Assembly (NCBI GenBank): GCA_032622095.1
Contig: CP136062.1
Coordinates: 162,436,875 to 162,500,874 of the forward strand
Reading direction: 5' to 3'
From: Siphonodentalium dalli
Taxonomy: Eukaryota; Mollusca; Scaphopoda; Gadilida; Siphonodentaliidae
Length of the DNA: 64,000 bases
The position numbers and the translations under genes were made by a program. Shown in pieces: positions 1-12,162 of the stretch. The notes under the pieces were generated by a model, which saw only the letters and a list, made by a program, of their open reading frames with translations, searched no databases and was not told where the DNA came from. Numbering within the stretch: position 1 is the first letter of the stretch; each line of letters opens with the position of its first letter.

Positions 1-190
1 TAATTTTACAATAAGTTATTAGTTTTACAATAAGTTAATGACGGTTTTAGATATAGGTTTTACTATAAGTTATTAGTTTTACAATAAGGTCTATTAATTT
101 TACAATAGGTTATTAGTTTTACAATAAGTTAATTACGGTTTTATTTATTAGTTTTACAATGAGTTATTAGTTTTACAATAAGGTCTATTA
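1..190. repeat. AT-rich tandem repeat
   Basis: Short units built on TTTTACAATAAGTTATTAG recur about nine times with variable spacers. The array runs off the left edge of the window, so its length is unknown. No coding content. Confidence 0.8.
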
Positions 191-2246
191 GTTTGATAAC
201 GATAATCACTGATCGTGAGAAATCGTCTATTGGTTTGAAATATGGCTATTGAAACGGAATGTACGTTTATGAGCAAAGCTGTATTAATTGTTTGTTATTA
301 GATATTAATTGAACAATGAATACTATTAAATTAAAATAGAACATTAATTTTGCATCGGTCAACGTTGATTGTGAATCTATATCTGTTAACACGTAATTGT
401 CTCTTATTGAATCAAAGAACGACCATTGGTTTGAAAATGGAGACTATTGTTTTGAAATAGATTGTAGTTGTTTTTACAAACCACCATTAACTTTTATTTC
501 GTGTAATTTCCGACCGAATGGCTGCCCATATGACGGCACTAAAAATGGTAAGTATTTTCTTAAAAATCCAAATTATTCTTTCAACAATGAATTGTAATTT
601 TCAATATCACCGTCTGTATCCGTGTGTGTTGAATTTGATTTATAGCGCTCACGGAAGATTGAACAATCAGGAGTTTATCACTTTGTTTTCAACATTTTAG
701 CGTAACCTAGATTCGGCGATAAAGTTTGTTTTAGACCAGAAATGGGACATTCCAATGGGCAAACCATAGTTTTATGGTAAGATTGTTATCTCCGGGACAC
801 GAAAATGCAAACTTATACACGAACAGTCTGAACAGGTCCACATGTGGCTCATTAAAATACAAGCACACTGTGGCTGCAGTGCGAAATTTTTATGGCTCCA
901 GTTCGAAAACGAGCAGAAATGATAAGCTCCAGTGCGCACCCACAATAAATAATTTCGATATTGCACATAATTAATCGAGAATGTAGTAGATTATAGCCGC
1001 TATAGCCGAGCATAATGACATTTTTCCTAACCTGCAAACCTGATATTTTGGCATGAATGGTGAGTGTATGTCAATTATGAAGACTGCCTTTTTCCGACAA
1101 ACCAATCAATATGGTCGATATATTCAAAATGGCCACCACTTTTACGAAATGGCCGCCGTTTTCAGCTTTTACTCAACGTATACGACGAATGTGACCTCTA
1201 TTCCTTATTTGAACATTTTAATATTTCACTCAAATAAAGGGTGTTGTATGATGGTCACAAGACTATATTTCCGCACACACCCTACCCAAATCCAACATGG
1301 CCGCAGTCCAGAGGGATTTAAATAGGGAACCCTTGCCAGTTCTCAGCCCTTTACCGATTTACGTCGAACAAAGAGTGGTATAGGATTGCCCCAAGACACC
1401 ACACATATCCACGAAACACATCCGATTAAAATAGGGGACCACTGGGTTTGAAATTTCCAACTGTTGGAAATTTCCAACCAACCTGAAACCACCTATAATG
1501 TTGGTATATTTCCAATTGATAGCAATTTCAGACCAAAATTTGGACAAAATATAAAACAGATTTGCGAGAGTTGGTCTAAAACAAATACCCCACTAAATAT
1601 TTGTTGGAAAATCAACCAACCAATAATTTCAACCTAAGTGGTGTAAAATTTCCAACAAATGCTGTTGAAATTTTGACAAAAGTTGGAGCGTTAGACCCCC
1701 CCCCCCCCCACCGCAAACTCCCCCCTGTCGCCATGTTCCTGGGGAGGAATACACCCCTATGATAATACCCCCAGCGTCATGTCCCTTCATATGAGAAAAA
1801 ATAGCTTCATGGAAACCGTGAAGCATCGAAATCAACATGAAAGCACACTGAGGTGACGAATTCGGACAGGTGCAATTTCGCCGAATGCGCACCCGTCGTT
1901 TAGCTTGTTATTGCAAAGGCACCGCATCAGTTTGTGATATTTTATAAACCTTGTTTTAACAAACTTACGATCCCCACATGACAATGATTCTAATTGACAA
2001 TATTAAAAACAATACCAGGATGACAATAAACTGATGCGTATAGTAAAATTGAGCACATGCTCCACTCGGAATGCTTTCTGATCTGTTATAGTAAGAAGCA
2101 CTGGAAATGATGAGGTTGCGATAAAATACAAAGAATTTCAGGTTTATTGAATCCTGCGGACCGAGATCCGCTTTACATATACATAAGGGCCTTTTATTGA
2201 AGGGAAAACGTAATTTTCTTATTTAAACTGCTCACAATAACGCTCC
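191..2246. other. Non-coding stretch with repeat fragments
   Basis: I see no convincing exon here. Positions 540-625 match 49268-49356 and are a detached part of the repeat also seen at 2247-2555. Around 1440-1690 the sequence is rich in TTTCCAAC / GTTGGAAA motifs in both orientations. A C-run lies near 1697-1709. Short ORFs are what is expected by chance. Confidence 0.6.
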
Positions 2247-2555
2247 ATGAGCTCAATTTCTGGGCATGGTAGACTTTCTCTCGCCGGAAACGCACAGGAT
2301 CCTCGCGATTGCGCACTGGACGATTATCCGATTTCGGACGGATTTGGCAGGAGCGGTGGACTCCCAGTGGGAATGTTGCTATTCCAATCTGAACAAATGT
2401 TCCCGAAAAAAGCAGCGCAGAGATCGTGTTAATTACAGGCAAAAACTTGGTGCCAATAGGGTTAAGGTGCCAATTTAATTAGTTCATGATAAGTAGTCAT
2501 GTATTTAGCAAGCCTGCAAATAGTGTTTCTGTCATTAGCAGAATGAGGTCATCGA
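2247..2555. repeat. Interspersed repeat, copy A
   Basis: About 300 bp is nearly identical to 49361-49660, starting at CTCAATTTCTGGGCATGG and ending with GCAGAATGAGGTC. In the 49-kb copy that end continues into a hairpin element; here only the first arm is left. Open frames across the repeat are not supported by any recognisable domain. Confidence 0.8.
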
Positions 2556-2632
2556 ATGATTTTGTAAGGTGGAGGTCCGCTTCATTTCTAGATCATTTCT
2601 AGATCATATCTAGTGTTTTAGTTATAGTGACA

Positions 2633-2970
2633 TTAAAGGGGTAATGTACACTAAATCCTCCTCTTATACTTAACAAAATATATGCAACAAATGAATGAAT
2701 TTGAGCAATAGACTAAGGCAAAATACTACTGTGTGCTCTGCGAACAATACAAACAACATGGTAATTATAATGAAAATGAATTTATACTGGAGTCATAAAT
2801 TCAATTTCATTATTTTTACCATGTTGATTGCATCGTTCATAGAGCACATGAGTGTTTGTTGTACTAATCGATGGCACAAATGTATTCATTTGTTGCATAT
2901 ATTCTGTCTGTTGAGTATAAAAGGTGATGGTCCCATAATTGGCTGGATTTAGTGTACAGTATCCCTCTAA
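2633..2970. mobile_element. Palindromic foldback MITE
   Basis: The two halves are imperfect inverted copies of each other. The left end TTAAAGGGGTAATGTACACT pairs with the right end AGTGTACAGTATCCCTCTAA. Arms of about 160 bp meet near 2800. A second, partial copy lies at 55594-55790. There is no coding capacity, so it must be non-autonomous. The superfamily cannot be named from the ends alone. Confidence 0.75.
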
Positions 2971-4235
2971 GTTATTAATAGTTTGAGGCTATATCAGGGG
3001 GGGGGTGAGAAAAAAAAAATTCTGCACGTATGCCGGGGTGGGTGGGTGGTCAAAGCCACCAACAAGCAATTTTCAACAAAAAATTTCCTGCTTGTTTTTT
3101 TTAGTGTTTTGGGCTTCAAAACCACTTTGAATGAGAGAAATAATGTAATTATAACTGGTAAACTGACTGCAGGCAGTTATCGTGCTGTATTTTGTTGCAA
3201 ATTTTGAAATCCAAGATGGCCGCTGGCAGTCATGTTTTTTTGGCCGAATGACCTCAAAGTGACTCGTTCCTATTTACATGCCCATGTTAACATCCATGAT
3301 AAATAGTATGCACATAAATTCATATACAGCTGGCGGTGGGGGTGGGTGGGTACAAAAAATGATCGAAAGGGAAAAAATGCCATACGTGCCTGAAATTTTT
3401 TTCCACCCCCCTGACATATATGCCATTATGCAAGGTATGCGTATGGCTATAAAAGACCATATATAGTGTATAATCATTATTGTGGCTTTAAATCTATTAT
3501 TTCTATAATGGTTCTATTCTATAAAATGTATAAACTAATAAACAAAAATATACCATATCTCAATGTCATGAAAGATCTATATATCAAATGATGTATATAC
3601 ATGTAGGTGCACATTTATTCCAGTTTCAATCCATGGCCTAGAAAAAGTTTGGTATGGCGGTTAATATATTTGAAAAAAATCTACTTTGATAAAAAAAAAT
3701 AGTGTGTTACCAGGCGAGTCCAAATTATTCAATTCGGATTTCAGTTTCGATAATTCGAAGCTGAAGATCATAAAGATATCCAAATTAAGTAAAGGTGGGT
3801 TCCTAGCTCCAGAGTATAGATACAGTATTTGGATAAAGTAAAAAAGAAACGCGACATGGCACAATTGGATAACCAAATTATTGTTAGCCTAAGTTTGTGG
3901 AAGGGATAATATATTTACTGTGTTTATATACTCTGAACAAGGGCTTCCTGTGGCATGGTAAAATACGCCCGTGGTAATTCCAACAAAGGTCCAAATACCA
4001 TTCAGTTCAGACTTACAAAGGTATAGGAAACGAACATTTAGTGCAAATTCCAACAAAAAGGGCCATAACTCTGGTGAAATTAGGTGGGCGAAACCTGAAT
4101 TCGAATTTGACCTGTATTTTAGAAGTGCCAGTAAATTCACATACCAAATGCCATTCCATTCAGTTGCGACTTTCTAAAGTTATCATCCTGAAACCAAAAG
4201 CGAGCGAGCGGACTGATAGACCAATAATTTTTTTT
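2971..4235. other. Non-coding stretch with common repeat fragments
   Basis: Contains purine-rich runs (2996-3020, 3335-3350), one 'AAGATGGCCGCTGGCAG' satellite fragment at about 3213-3260, and a repeat around 3950-4225 with AGGGCCATAACTCTGG and a run of GAGCGAGCGGAC near its end. No exon could be supported. Confidence 0.55.
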
Positions 4236-4610
4236 TTAGTGTCATTTTATTTTACTTAAGTGAAATAAAGCGCCATCTACATGGTTTTATTTTACTTAAG
4301 TAAAATAAAATGACACTTTATTTTACTTAATTAAAATAAAATGACATTTTATTTTACTTAAGTAAAATTAAAACGCACACTAATTTTACTTAAGTGAAAT
4401 AAAATTACCATTATGTTACGCCCTTTTTATATTTTACTTAAGTAAAAACGAATTTTACTTAAGTGAAATAAAACAGTTTTTATTTAACTTAAGTAAAATT
4501 CTTTTTTACTTAAGTAAAATAAATGAACATTTGGGTTTATTTCACTTAAATAAACGCCATCTACCGGTCATAGATGTCATTTAGTTTACTTAAGTAAAAT
4601 AAAGTGCAAC
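4236..4610. repeat. Array of TTTTACTTAAGTAAAA palindromes, left block
   Basis: About nine copies of the self-complementary core TTTTACTTAAGTAAAA, or its variant TTTCACTTAAGTGAAA, alternate with short spacers such as CGCCATCTAC and GATGTCATTT. The same palindromes and spacers recur at 7502-7790, so the two blocks are probably one array split by later insertions (4630-5993 and the 6.0-7.5 kb segment). Confidence 0.85.
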
Positions 4611-4629
4611 CGGGTGTTAAGAGTTATTA

Positions 4630-5993
4630 GAGACCTTTCGCATCCGCACGTTTACGATTACGAATACGGATAGCTATTCGTAGTCGTAAGTCTATCCGTA
4701 TGGCCAAAAAGTCCTTTCGCAAAACGACTACGCATAAGAGTTTTGACGAACACGTACCATCATTATTTCGTACCACTTTTACAACTCAAAGCGTGTGTTT
4801 TGGTATACAGCCCCTTAATAATTCATTTATCGTCTCATTTGCAACAATGCGATAATCATGACCTGTTTATTGTCAATAATTTGACCAGTCACAACCTACG
4901 ACCCGGGATTCTCGTGATATATTGTGGCAATACAGGTATAAATGCCAGGTCATATGTGGTGGAAATTCAGTTCGTTGTTATCATGGATGACCTGATAGAG
5001 TTATGCTGATGGGGGAAGAGGGGTTCCTGAATTGGGACCTCACATCAACCACGACGCCACCACTTCAAGACCCTACCAGTCCATAATTTGATTTCAATGC
5101 GATTTCGGCTTCACATGCCTATCACCTCTTTGGGTTTAGGAAATCCGACATAAGGTTGATGTGCTCGCTGATGTGCATCACTTCTGATTTGGTACTACCA
5201 AATCGAAACAAAGTAGAAGTGATGTACATCAAGTGGCTTTTTTTTAGTCAGATATTTGACAAACCGGCAAAATTTCGTTGAACAAAATGTTGATAAATAA
5301 CAGGTTTTGGGCAATTTTATACTATAGTTGACTGTTGTTAGCATTAATTTTGTGGCAATTACTCGATTCTGATAACAGAAGCGGCATTTCCAAAAAAATG
5401 TTGTTGTTGGAATCTGATGATATGGGGATATCTAATCGGATTGAGTACCTTTTAAATGCCGCATTTGTGCGAGTTGTGTTTTTTAAATTTAAAATAAACG
5501 CAAAGAACAAACCTGATAGAGACTCCTGAGCTCTTGTGATGTCGGTGGGTGTGCCAAATATTCTTTTAGTAACACCAAATCCATATCAGCCGTGTATTTT
5601 TTGGCAACTGGTTTCTTAGTGCACTTCTATTACTGCAAAGTTTTGTGTCGCAGCCAGCGATGACTATCCGTTGTGAATAGCGATCTTATTTCGCGGGAAT
5701 CTCGAGATTCACGACGACGAGTAGAGTGATTGCCAATCTAAACAGCACACCGAGGTCGTAGCTCAATATAACTGGATGGTTTACGTGATATACATATACA
5801 GTCTCGAACGGATTAAAGTAATATATTGCAGAAAATAAATTTCAGGTGTTATTTGAGCTTATTATAAACCATGAAATCGTAACCGTTATTACGGATAGTA
5901 AAATACTACAACGATTAGAAAGTACACACATGTGGGTGACGTGGTACCCTATCCGTAGCCGTAATCGTAAACGTGAGTTTTGCGAAAGGTCTC
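4630..5993. mobile_element. Non-autonomous TIR DNA transposon with 5-bp target duplication
   Basis: The ends are inverted copies: GAGACCTTTCGC at 4630 and GCGAAAGGTCTC ending at 5993. Similarity continues about 45 bp inward through a CACGTTTACGATTACG block. TATTA flanks the element at 4625-4629 and 5994-5998. Extra subterminal copies of the 'tatccgta' motif lie within the first and last 130 bp. None of the small internal ORFs resembles a transposase. Length 1,364 bp. The superfamily is not determined. Confidence 0.75.
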
Positions 5994-6365
5994 TATTAAT
6001 GATTTCCCCCCAATCAGTTTAGAGACCATCGCCAAATCCCACCAAACCACAGGTTACCCAAACTCCAGGCAGAGTTATCTCTCATCGCTACGCTGAGATA
6101 CGCAGTGATAACGTAGAGGGCGCTGTATGGGGTTTGCAGGTTACCTTGTTATAAGGACAGCGAGTGTTTTATGATATATAGATGACAGATTATATCACCA
6201 ACATTATGCAATAAAATTGAAAACATTCCACACCCACTGCCAGTACAGCTATAATCAGAGAAAACTGCTAAAACGTGTGATGCGTTTGTGTTGTTTGATG
6301 CTTATTCTGTATCTGTATTATGTTCAGCGTAGGATCCTTCCGGATATAAATACGCTGGTGCTGGA

Positions 6366-7093
6366 TCAATATGATGGTGTTTGACTGCTGGATGATGTTG
6401 TCTCCAGCAGTGAGGCACATGCACTTTCCTCTAGCTGATTCCATTCCAGGATAGTTTTTGAGAAGAATGAATGTTCTAGTTCCTTTGTGTCGGCCTTGAT
6501 CAGCTTGAAGGGTTTTGAGTTATTACACTCATAATTTTGCACGATGTTTTGTGACTGATAACCCTCGAAGTGTTTTGCAACGATCTTTCGGCCCACTTTT
6601 TTATCGATTAGTATGTCATGGGTTGTGACAGATGGTAACTTCCCCCCTCGACTATCTTACGGAAGAGTGTCAACCTCTGTGTGCGTCTCCTATCTTGGAG
6701 TGGGTGGAGTCCTAGATGGTCTTTCATGGCTGTGACAGCTCCTTCTTCCCTGGATCTCCAGTCATTGGTAATAAATCTGGCGGCTCGTTTCTGGATTCGT
6801 TCAATTGCATCAATGTCTTTTTGCAGGAACGGATCCCATACCTCAGCTGCTTAGTCCAGTTGAGATCTTACCAACGTTTCGTATGCTATTTGCTTGCTCT
6901 TTGATGGTGCCCGATGGAGGTTTCTTCTGAGGAAGCCGAGTGTACTGCTTGCCTTGTTCGTCATCTTATTTATGTGGTTTGTCGAAGATAGGTCGCTGGA
7001 TAGTGAGACGCCAAGATAAGGGGTATCATCGACTGCTTGCAGAATGTGATTGCAGAGCTTGTACATGTGGGTGGTCGTTGATCTTATTGACAT
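6366..7093 (-). pseudogene. CR1/Jockey-like non-LTR retrotransposon RT, C-terminal fragment
   Basis: The minus-strand frame encodes the region just after the RT palm of non-LTR elements, with the characteristic 'YLGVSLSSDLSSTNHI' and 'KASSTLGFLRRNL' blocks (7093-6851). A few stops follow. The same open sense then continues through a 'WDPFLQKDIDAIERIQKRAA' block to a natural-looking end near 6366. The N-terminal endonuclease and RT catalytic core are missing, so this is a 5'-truncated dead copy. It lies between the two halves of the TTTTACTTAAGTAAAA array. Clade assignment rests on motif recall only. Confidence 0.75.
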
Positions 7094-7501
7094 TATTATG
7101 CTGGTACATGCAGTGGGCGAATTTATTCTAGTCTCTATGTGCTCTCGTATTACATCTCACTGGGTACAATATATGTATTGGTTATAGCTCCCTCGAGTTG
7201 TCAGGTTAGAAGTTTTTTGACAACAGCGGTACATATTCTGATCTCCGTGCGGTGCAAATCTCCTATATCCCCTTCAGAGAATATTCTATCAGTCTCTCGT
7301 ATAACCCTGGAAATTGAGTCCAGTGTTGTATCGACTGATTCTGCCATAATTATGTAAATACGTTACCTAGGCCTATTATTAGTAAATGGAAGAAATCCGC
7401 CATTTATAATACACAACGGGAGATAACTTTCTCACGAACATGAACAGCACTACCGTTGTGCGTGCCAAGGGAGCAATTATTAGTTTGCAAGATGACTCCC
7501 A

Positions 7502-7790
7502 TAGTGGGCGCTTTATTTCACTTAAGTGAAATAAACGCTATCTACTGGTCATCGATAGATGTCATTTATTTTACTTAAGTAAAATAAAGGTCATTTTTTA
7601 TTTTACTTAAGTAAAAAAGAATTCTACTTAAGTTAAAACATGGTTAATTTTACTTAAGTAAAATTGTGTTTTACTTAAGTAAAATAAAAAATGACCGTTA
7701 TTTCACTTAAGTGAAATAAAATAACATTTTATTTCACTTAAGTAAAATAAATTGTAATTTTATTTTACTTAAGTAAAATTAATATTAAAT
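7502..7790. repeat. Array of TTTTACTTAAGTAAAA palindromes, right block
   Basis: About eight palindromic units with the same spacers (CGCTATCTACTGGTCAT, GATGTCATTT) as the block at 4236-4610. Not a CRISPR array: the repeats are self-complementary, abut variable AT-rich linkers, and there are no unique spacers of constant size. Confidence 0.85.
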
Positions 7791-8149
7791 ATTTGGCTTG
7801 CCATAACGATGTAAAGCATAACAAGTAAATTCATTTTAAAATTTGTTACATGCATCCCAGGGTATATTCCCTTTATTCCAGTTTTTACCGAGTTGCATAT
7901 ACATGTAGATGCTTGAATAAGCTTGTTATCTAGTGATCAAGCACATCGTGCATAAAAAAAATCCAGTAAAAATGTAAGTGTGTTTCACAAATTTAAGTTC
8001 ATTCGCCTATGATAAAGAAATATGGTGAAATTATGGGGAAAACATTTAACTATAATCATGGTTAATAATTGTTCGTTGATGGGCAAAATCCCGGAGCAAT
8101 TCACAATGGACAATAAAGTCTATATTAAAAAACCTTAAAAAGAATCCTA
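7791..8149. other. No feature seen
   Basis: AT-rich sequence without an ORF, splice-bounded exon or recognisable repeat. Confidence 0.5.
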
Positions 8150-8515
8150 TCACAAAGAAAAGTGATATGGGGCTTTATGTCTGAGCAGTGTAATTGGCAA
8201 ACTCTTTGAAAGAATAATAACATGCCGAATCTGAATGGACGAGGGACAGTATGCCTATTGTAAATTTCACAGTACCTCACAAGCACTACTTGAAACAACA
8301 TAATTTCTGACTGTTAATAAATTAGCCAATCAGCATCGATCATTACCTACATAGACTTCGAAGGTGAATTTGTTTCGGTAATGAGGAATGTGGGTTATTC
8401 ATAAATGCATTGACTTTGGGCTCACTGGTTGCATACTGATATATTACATTCACAACATTCTGTCAAACAGGAAATCCAGAAACATAGTTAATGGATACAG
8501 TAGCGCTTTTTGATT
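8150..8515 (+). pseudogene. Non-LTR reverse transcriptase fragment (N-terminal RT motifs)
   Basis: Short frames separated by stops and indels resemble RT motifs 1-3 of Jockey/CR1-type elements: a 'SSVIGKLFERIIT' block near 8180-8215, 'YIDFEGEF' near 8350, and an 'ILSNRKSRNIVNGYSS' block near 8455-8510. The last is what usually precedes the 'GVPQG' motif. That motif is found 2.6 kb downstream at about 11127, so the gene seems to have been split by an insertion. Heavily decayed. Confidence 0.5.
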
Positions 8516-9559
8516 GATACTTTATTCTCATGTTTATAAATGAATATTGAGAAATACAGAGTGATATTTACAAAAGGATATGAATATATATACACATACT
8601 ATATACATGTCTCCGGTGCAATGGGGATATCAAGATTACACTAAACCATTTTGTTTGTTTGTTTTTTTTTTGTACGAAGATTTTACAGTACCTTTTTCTA
8701 CGCGAATTCCGAATGGATCATGAGTCGAGTTGGATTCGAAGTACGACGGTAATTGTGTATTTAATTACGTTAATCGTCTATAAACAGATGTGAGTTATAT
8801 ACCAGTCTGTTAATTAACTGTTGTCCCTGGTAGTATTCATAAAATTGGGCATAATGATTCTATTCACTCAGTGTAGATACTCGGTGAGTGTGGCTGCATG
8901 GAATTACATTTCGCCTGTATCGCTGTCAGTGTCAAGCTCAGCTTCGCGATCACACTGTGTTATTGCTTTTGCATATCGACTGTCTCTTTGTTGGTCAGTA
9001 AGTCATTTGCGACCTGGAATAAGTGTGATTTACTAACAGTTGGCTGATATCGATTAGGTTATGAGTTTGAAGGTTATTTTATAGTCATGATAATTTTTGC
9101 TAGTTGCACCATCATCAACAATAATTATACAATATATTAATTAATATTAATTAAGACCTATAGTTTAAATTAACTTGAAAATTAAGTGATAAGTTTTCAA
9201 CTTTTCAATACATATAAATCCGCTGATGATGCATATCTTAAAAAAATTCCAGTAGTACCGGTAGTACCCATATGAATATGCAGCACTCCATGCCACACAT
9301 AGTGCAGTATGTTGATTATAATCTGCATAATGCATATGTATGGTATAGCATGGTGCATCTCGATGCCAGTCAATGGTTACTGCATGCATTTAGTATATCA
9401 AGTTCAACTTTAGAATGACGCGGTGGTGGGTAATAATAACATATTTAAAACCAAGCACCGTGCAAAGTAACGTGGAGTATGGAAAGTAATTCAAGATTGT
9501 GGTACATTAGAGAAATCCTTATGAACCTTCCTCATGAGCTTGCATTCTTGGTTTGGAGT
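8516..9559. other. Part of the DNA splitting the RT pseudogene
   Basis: No coding sequence recognised. Together with 9560-11106 it separates two consecutive motifs of one reverse transcriptase. Confidence 0.4.
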
Positions 9560-9806
9560 TGATGGGTTTTGTGAATTCAAAATTTCGTTCATCATCATAA
9601 TGTTTGCTTTTCCACGGTATTTTTCTGGGACGATTTTCTCCCTTATTTGTCAATATTTTGTACATTCTAGTAAATAATGGAACTCATCTCCAATCATTTT
9701 GTGTGTACATAGGGGACATTTTCTATCTTTATCATTTGTCCCATTCCATCTCCCAGTTTCAATTGGGAGGTTATGATTCGCTGTTCTGAGTCTACAGAAT
9801 TCAGCT
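9560..9806 (-). pseudogene. Non-LTR retrotransposon C-terminal zinc-knuckle fragment
   Basis: The minus strand reads 'ANHNLPIETGRWNG' followed by 'KCPLCTHKMIGDEFHYLLEC'. This is the Cys-X2-Cys...His-X4-Cys segment typical of the C-terminus of CR1/Jockey-like proteins. Stops follow shortly after. Nothing of the RT domain is adjacent on the same strand, so it is an isolated tail, unrelated in orientation to the plus-strand RT pieces around it. Confidence 0.6.
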
Positions 9807-9807
9807 G

Positions 9808-11106
9808 AAATGGTCACTGTCACCCCTTTTTGTTCAGTTTGGTACCCAGCTTTTTTATTTTCAGTTGGGTACAGGGCGGGGTGTTAATTTTTTTCCGAAC
9901 ACTAGGCGGGGGTGGGTGTGTGATTCAGCAGCCCGGCTTATACTTTTTTCCTGGCCCTGTAAATTTTTTCCTGGCGTAATTTTTCTTGAAAATAATGGGA
10001 CAAAAGGTTTTAAGAATGCTTATATTATGTAATAGGTATATATGCACTTAACTCGAGGTAGGGGGTTAGAGTTCATCATCAGTTAGTAATGAGGGATGAC
10101 ACCAATGGGTAATAAAAAGGTCAGCTTGCTAAATGTTCTCACAAAGGATCTATCAATGCACATTGACATGGAAAGGAATTAAAGGCTCAGATTTAAATAG
10201 TTCAATTAAAAATCATTTATTCATTCTGATATAAATGAAAACATAACACAATAATATATTCTTCAAATAAATATCAACTCTTCACCTCGAGATGGGAGCT
10301 GTCAATTTGAACGATTTTTTATGAAAAATATGGCCGCTGGCAGCCATCTTGGATTTTACTCTTTGCATCACTAAATCCTTTGACACACCCTGCAGAGCTT
10401 GTCCCTCATCACAAAACTTCAAATGGATCTTCGGTGTGACCTCTCGATGTGTGTCTACCATTATTTCCCGAATGTTGCGAAAAACATAGCTTCCAGCGGC
10501 CATCTTGGATTTTACTCTTTGTATGACCAAATCCTTTAGCACACCTTACAGGTCACATTTCTCATCCAATCGTCACCAAACTTCATATGGATCTTCGATG
10601 TAACCTCTCGATGGGAGCTTCCTTTCCCCCCAAATGTTTTAGAACAAACTTGGCCACCAGCAGCCATCTTGGATTTCAAATGTAAATCCATCAGCACACC
10701 CTACAGCCCACATTTATTGGAGAATTGTTTTTTTTTAAATTTTACAGTCTTGTTGGTAAATAACAAGTAGGAATGTTTCTATAATCATGATACGGAACAT
10801 TGATCGGATAAGATCAGGAAAACTGAGTAAAATAGTCATTTGAAGCAGTTTGGAGGGGGTGGGACCCTATCCCAGAATCTGGAAAAAATTAGGGGGTGGT
10901 GGATACCAAGAGGGCGGGGAAAAAAATTGTGTGCCTAATGTCTCGAATTTTTTTCCTGCCCCCCCCCCCACCTGTTGGGTACCCAGCTTTTACAACATTA
11001 ACATTTGGGCACCAAACTGAAAATTGAAAAAAGCTGGGTACCCAACTGAAAATTTTAAAAAGCTGGGTACCCAACAGAACAAAAGGTGGTGACAGTGACC
11101 ATTTCA
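9808..11106. mobile_element. TIR element with TGAAATGGTCACTGTCACC ends
   Basis: The left end TGAAATGGTCACTGTCACC (about 9808) is inverted at the right end as GGTGACAGTGACCATTTCA (about 11088-11106). Next to both ends the motif GGGTACCCAGCTTTTT recurs in inverted order. The interior contains purine/pyrimidine-rich low-complexity DNA and a block of the 'AAGATGGC' satellite (10290-10730). No transposase. About 1.3 kb. No clear target duplication. Confidence 0.65.
10290..10730 (-). repeat. Satellite-like units ('AAGATGGC' family), short block
   Basis: Three units of roughly 165 bp share GGCCGCTGGCAGCCATCTTG, a 'cctttgacacaccctgcag' segment, and a 'cacaaaacttcaaatggatctt' segment. The long array at 51260-52560 carries the same units on the opposite strand. 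This is repeat sequence; the apparent 86-aa reading frame here is an accident of it. Confidence 0.8.
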
Positions 11107-11262
11107 ACCATAGAAGCATCTAGATAAACACTTCAATAGGGGTGCCACAAGGATATTTTATGAGTCCAATTCTGTTTGCTTTGTACATTTTGCAATTCTA
11201 GGATCAACAGTAAACAAAAATGATAGCAAAATTATTAAATACGCTGACGATCTAATCAGAAA
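11107..11262 (+). pseudogene. RT fragment with GVPQG and YADD motifs
   Basis: Reads 'TSIGVPQG', then 'SPILFALYI', then 'DSKIIKYADDLI' after one frame change. GVPQG is RT motif 4 and YADD is the catalytic motif 5. It continues the RT fragment ending at 8515 and is probably the same element. Terminated by stops right after the YADD box. Confidence 0.65.
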
Positions 11263-11692
11263 ATAATAATAGCATGTGCATATATATATTAAGGGACGCG
11301 TCGGCATAACAGGAACAATAGGAACAATTGTCAGCTAGGTTAGGCACATCCTAAATTAAACTATTATAGTTATATTTAATCATTATAGTTGAATTTGACA
11401 GTGCTAAATTATCAATATCCCTGTTTTTTCTGTAAACTACGGGATCGCACATCTGATGCAGTGCATAGCCAAATGGCACTCGTTAGAAATATTGCAGCTA
11501 ATTCTCAGTCTCCCAATAAAATGTGTTTTGAAACCTTTTTGCACTGGCTTATCTTAGTTAAAATAATGACACAATTGAGGACGTCATTCTAAATGACATT
11601 AACTTGATCACCCATGCAATCACTCCTTCAAAACAATATTTAGACTAATAGAATGTTAGTTGGCTTCCTTATCATGTGTCATCATGATTAAT

Positions 11693-12162
11693 ATATGTGA
11701 CCCGCCATATCAAATCCAGTCCTAAGTCGGGATTTGTTTACCCTGTGCCAATGCATTCTCTTATATATGCGAGTCGACCATATGTCGCCTCGCATATATA
11801 AGAGAATGCATTGGCCTAACAATTATAATTTTTTTTTAAATAAATGTTTCTTACAATTTTTAGGACATAAAATAAAAAACATCCATTACCCTGCAGGGAG
11901 CCCCACACATATTTATAGAAGCATATAGAAGAGTGTCGTCTGCTCATGTTTATCTGGGGCTCTGTATGGGTGAAATTATAAAATTGTTAAAGAATACAAG
12001 AAAAATGTATTAAAATTGTAAAAAATTGTTAGGCCAATGCATTCTCTTATATATGATATATGAGAGGCGACCTATGGTCGACTCGCATATATAAGAGAAT
12101 GCATTGGGACAGGGTAAAAAAATCCCGACTTACGACTGGATTTGATATGGCGGGTCACATAT
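11693..12162. mobile_element. Foldback element with two internal hairpins (family H1)
   Basis: The outer ends are ATATGTGACCCGCC and its inverse (ending 12162), with long inverted subterminal arms. Each arm carries a near-perfect hairpin beginning CCAATGCATTCTCTTATATA: 11748-11814 (67 bp) and 12034-12107. The centres carry GTCGACC/GGTCGC. The spacer between is AT-rich. The same pair of hairpins lies at 55181-55385 inside a different outer element. Non-coding. Confidence 0.85.

Noticed and set aside
4236-7790. Regularly spaced palindromes as a CRISPR array
   Set aside because: Self-complementary repeats with variable AT-rich linkers in a eukaryotic context; no unique spacers and no cas genes.
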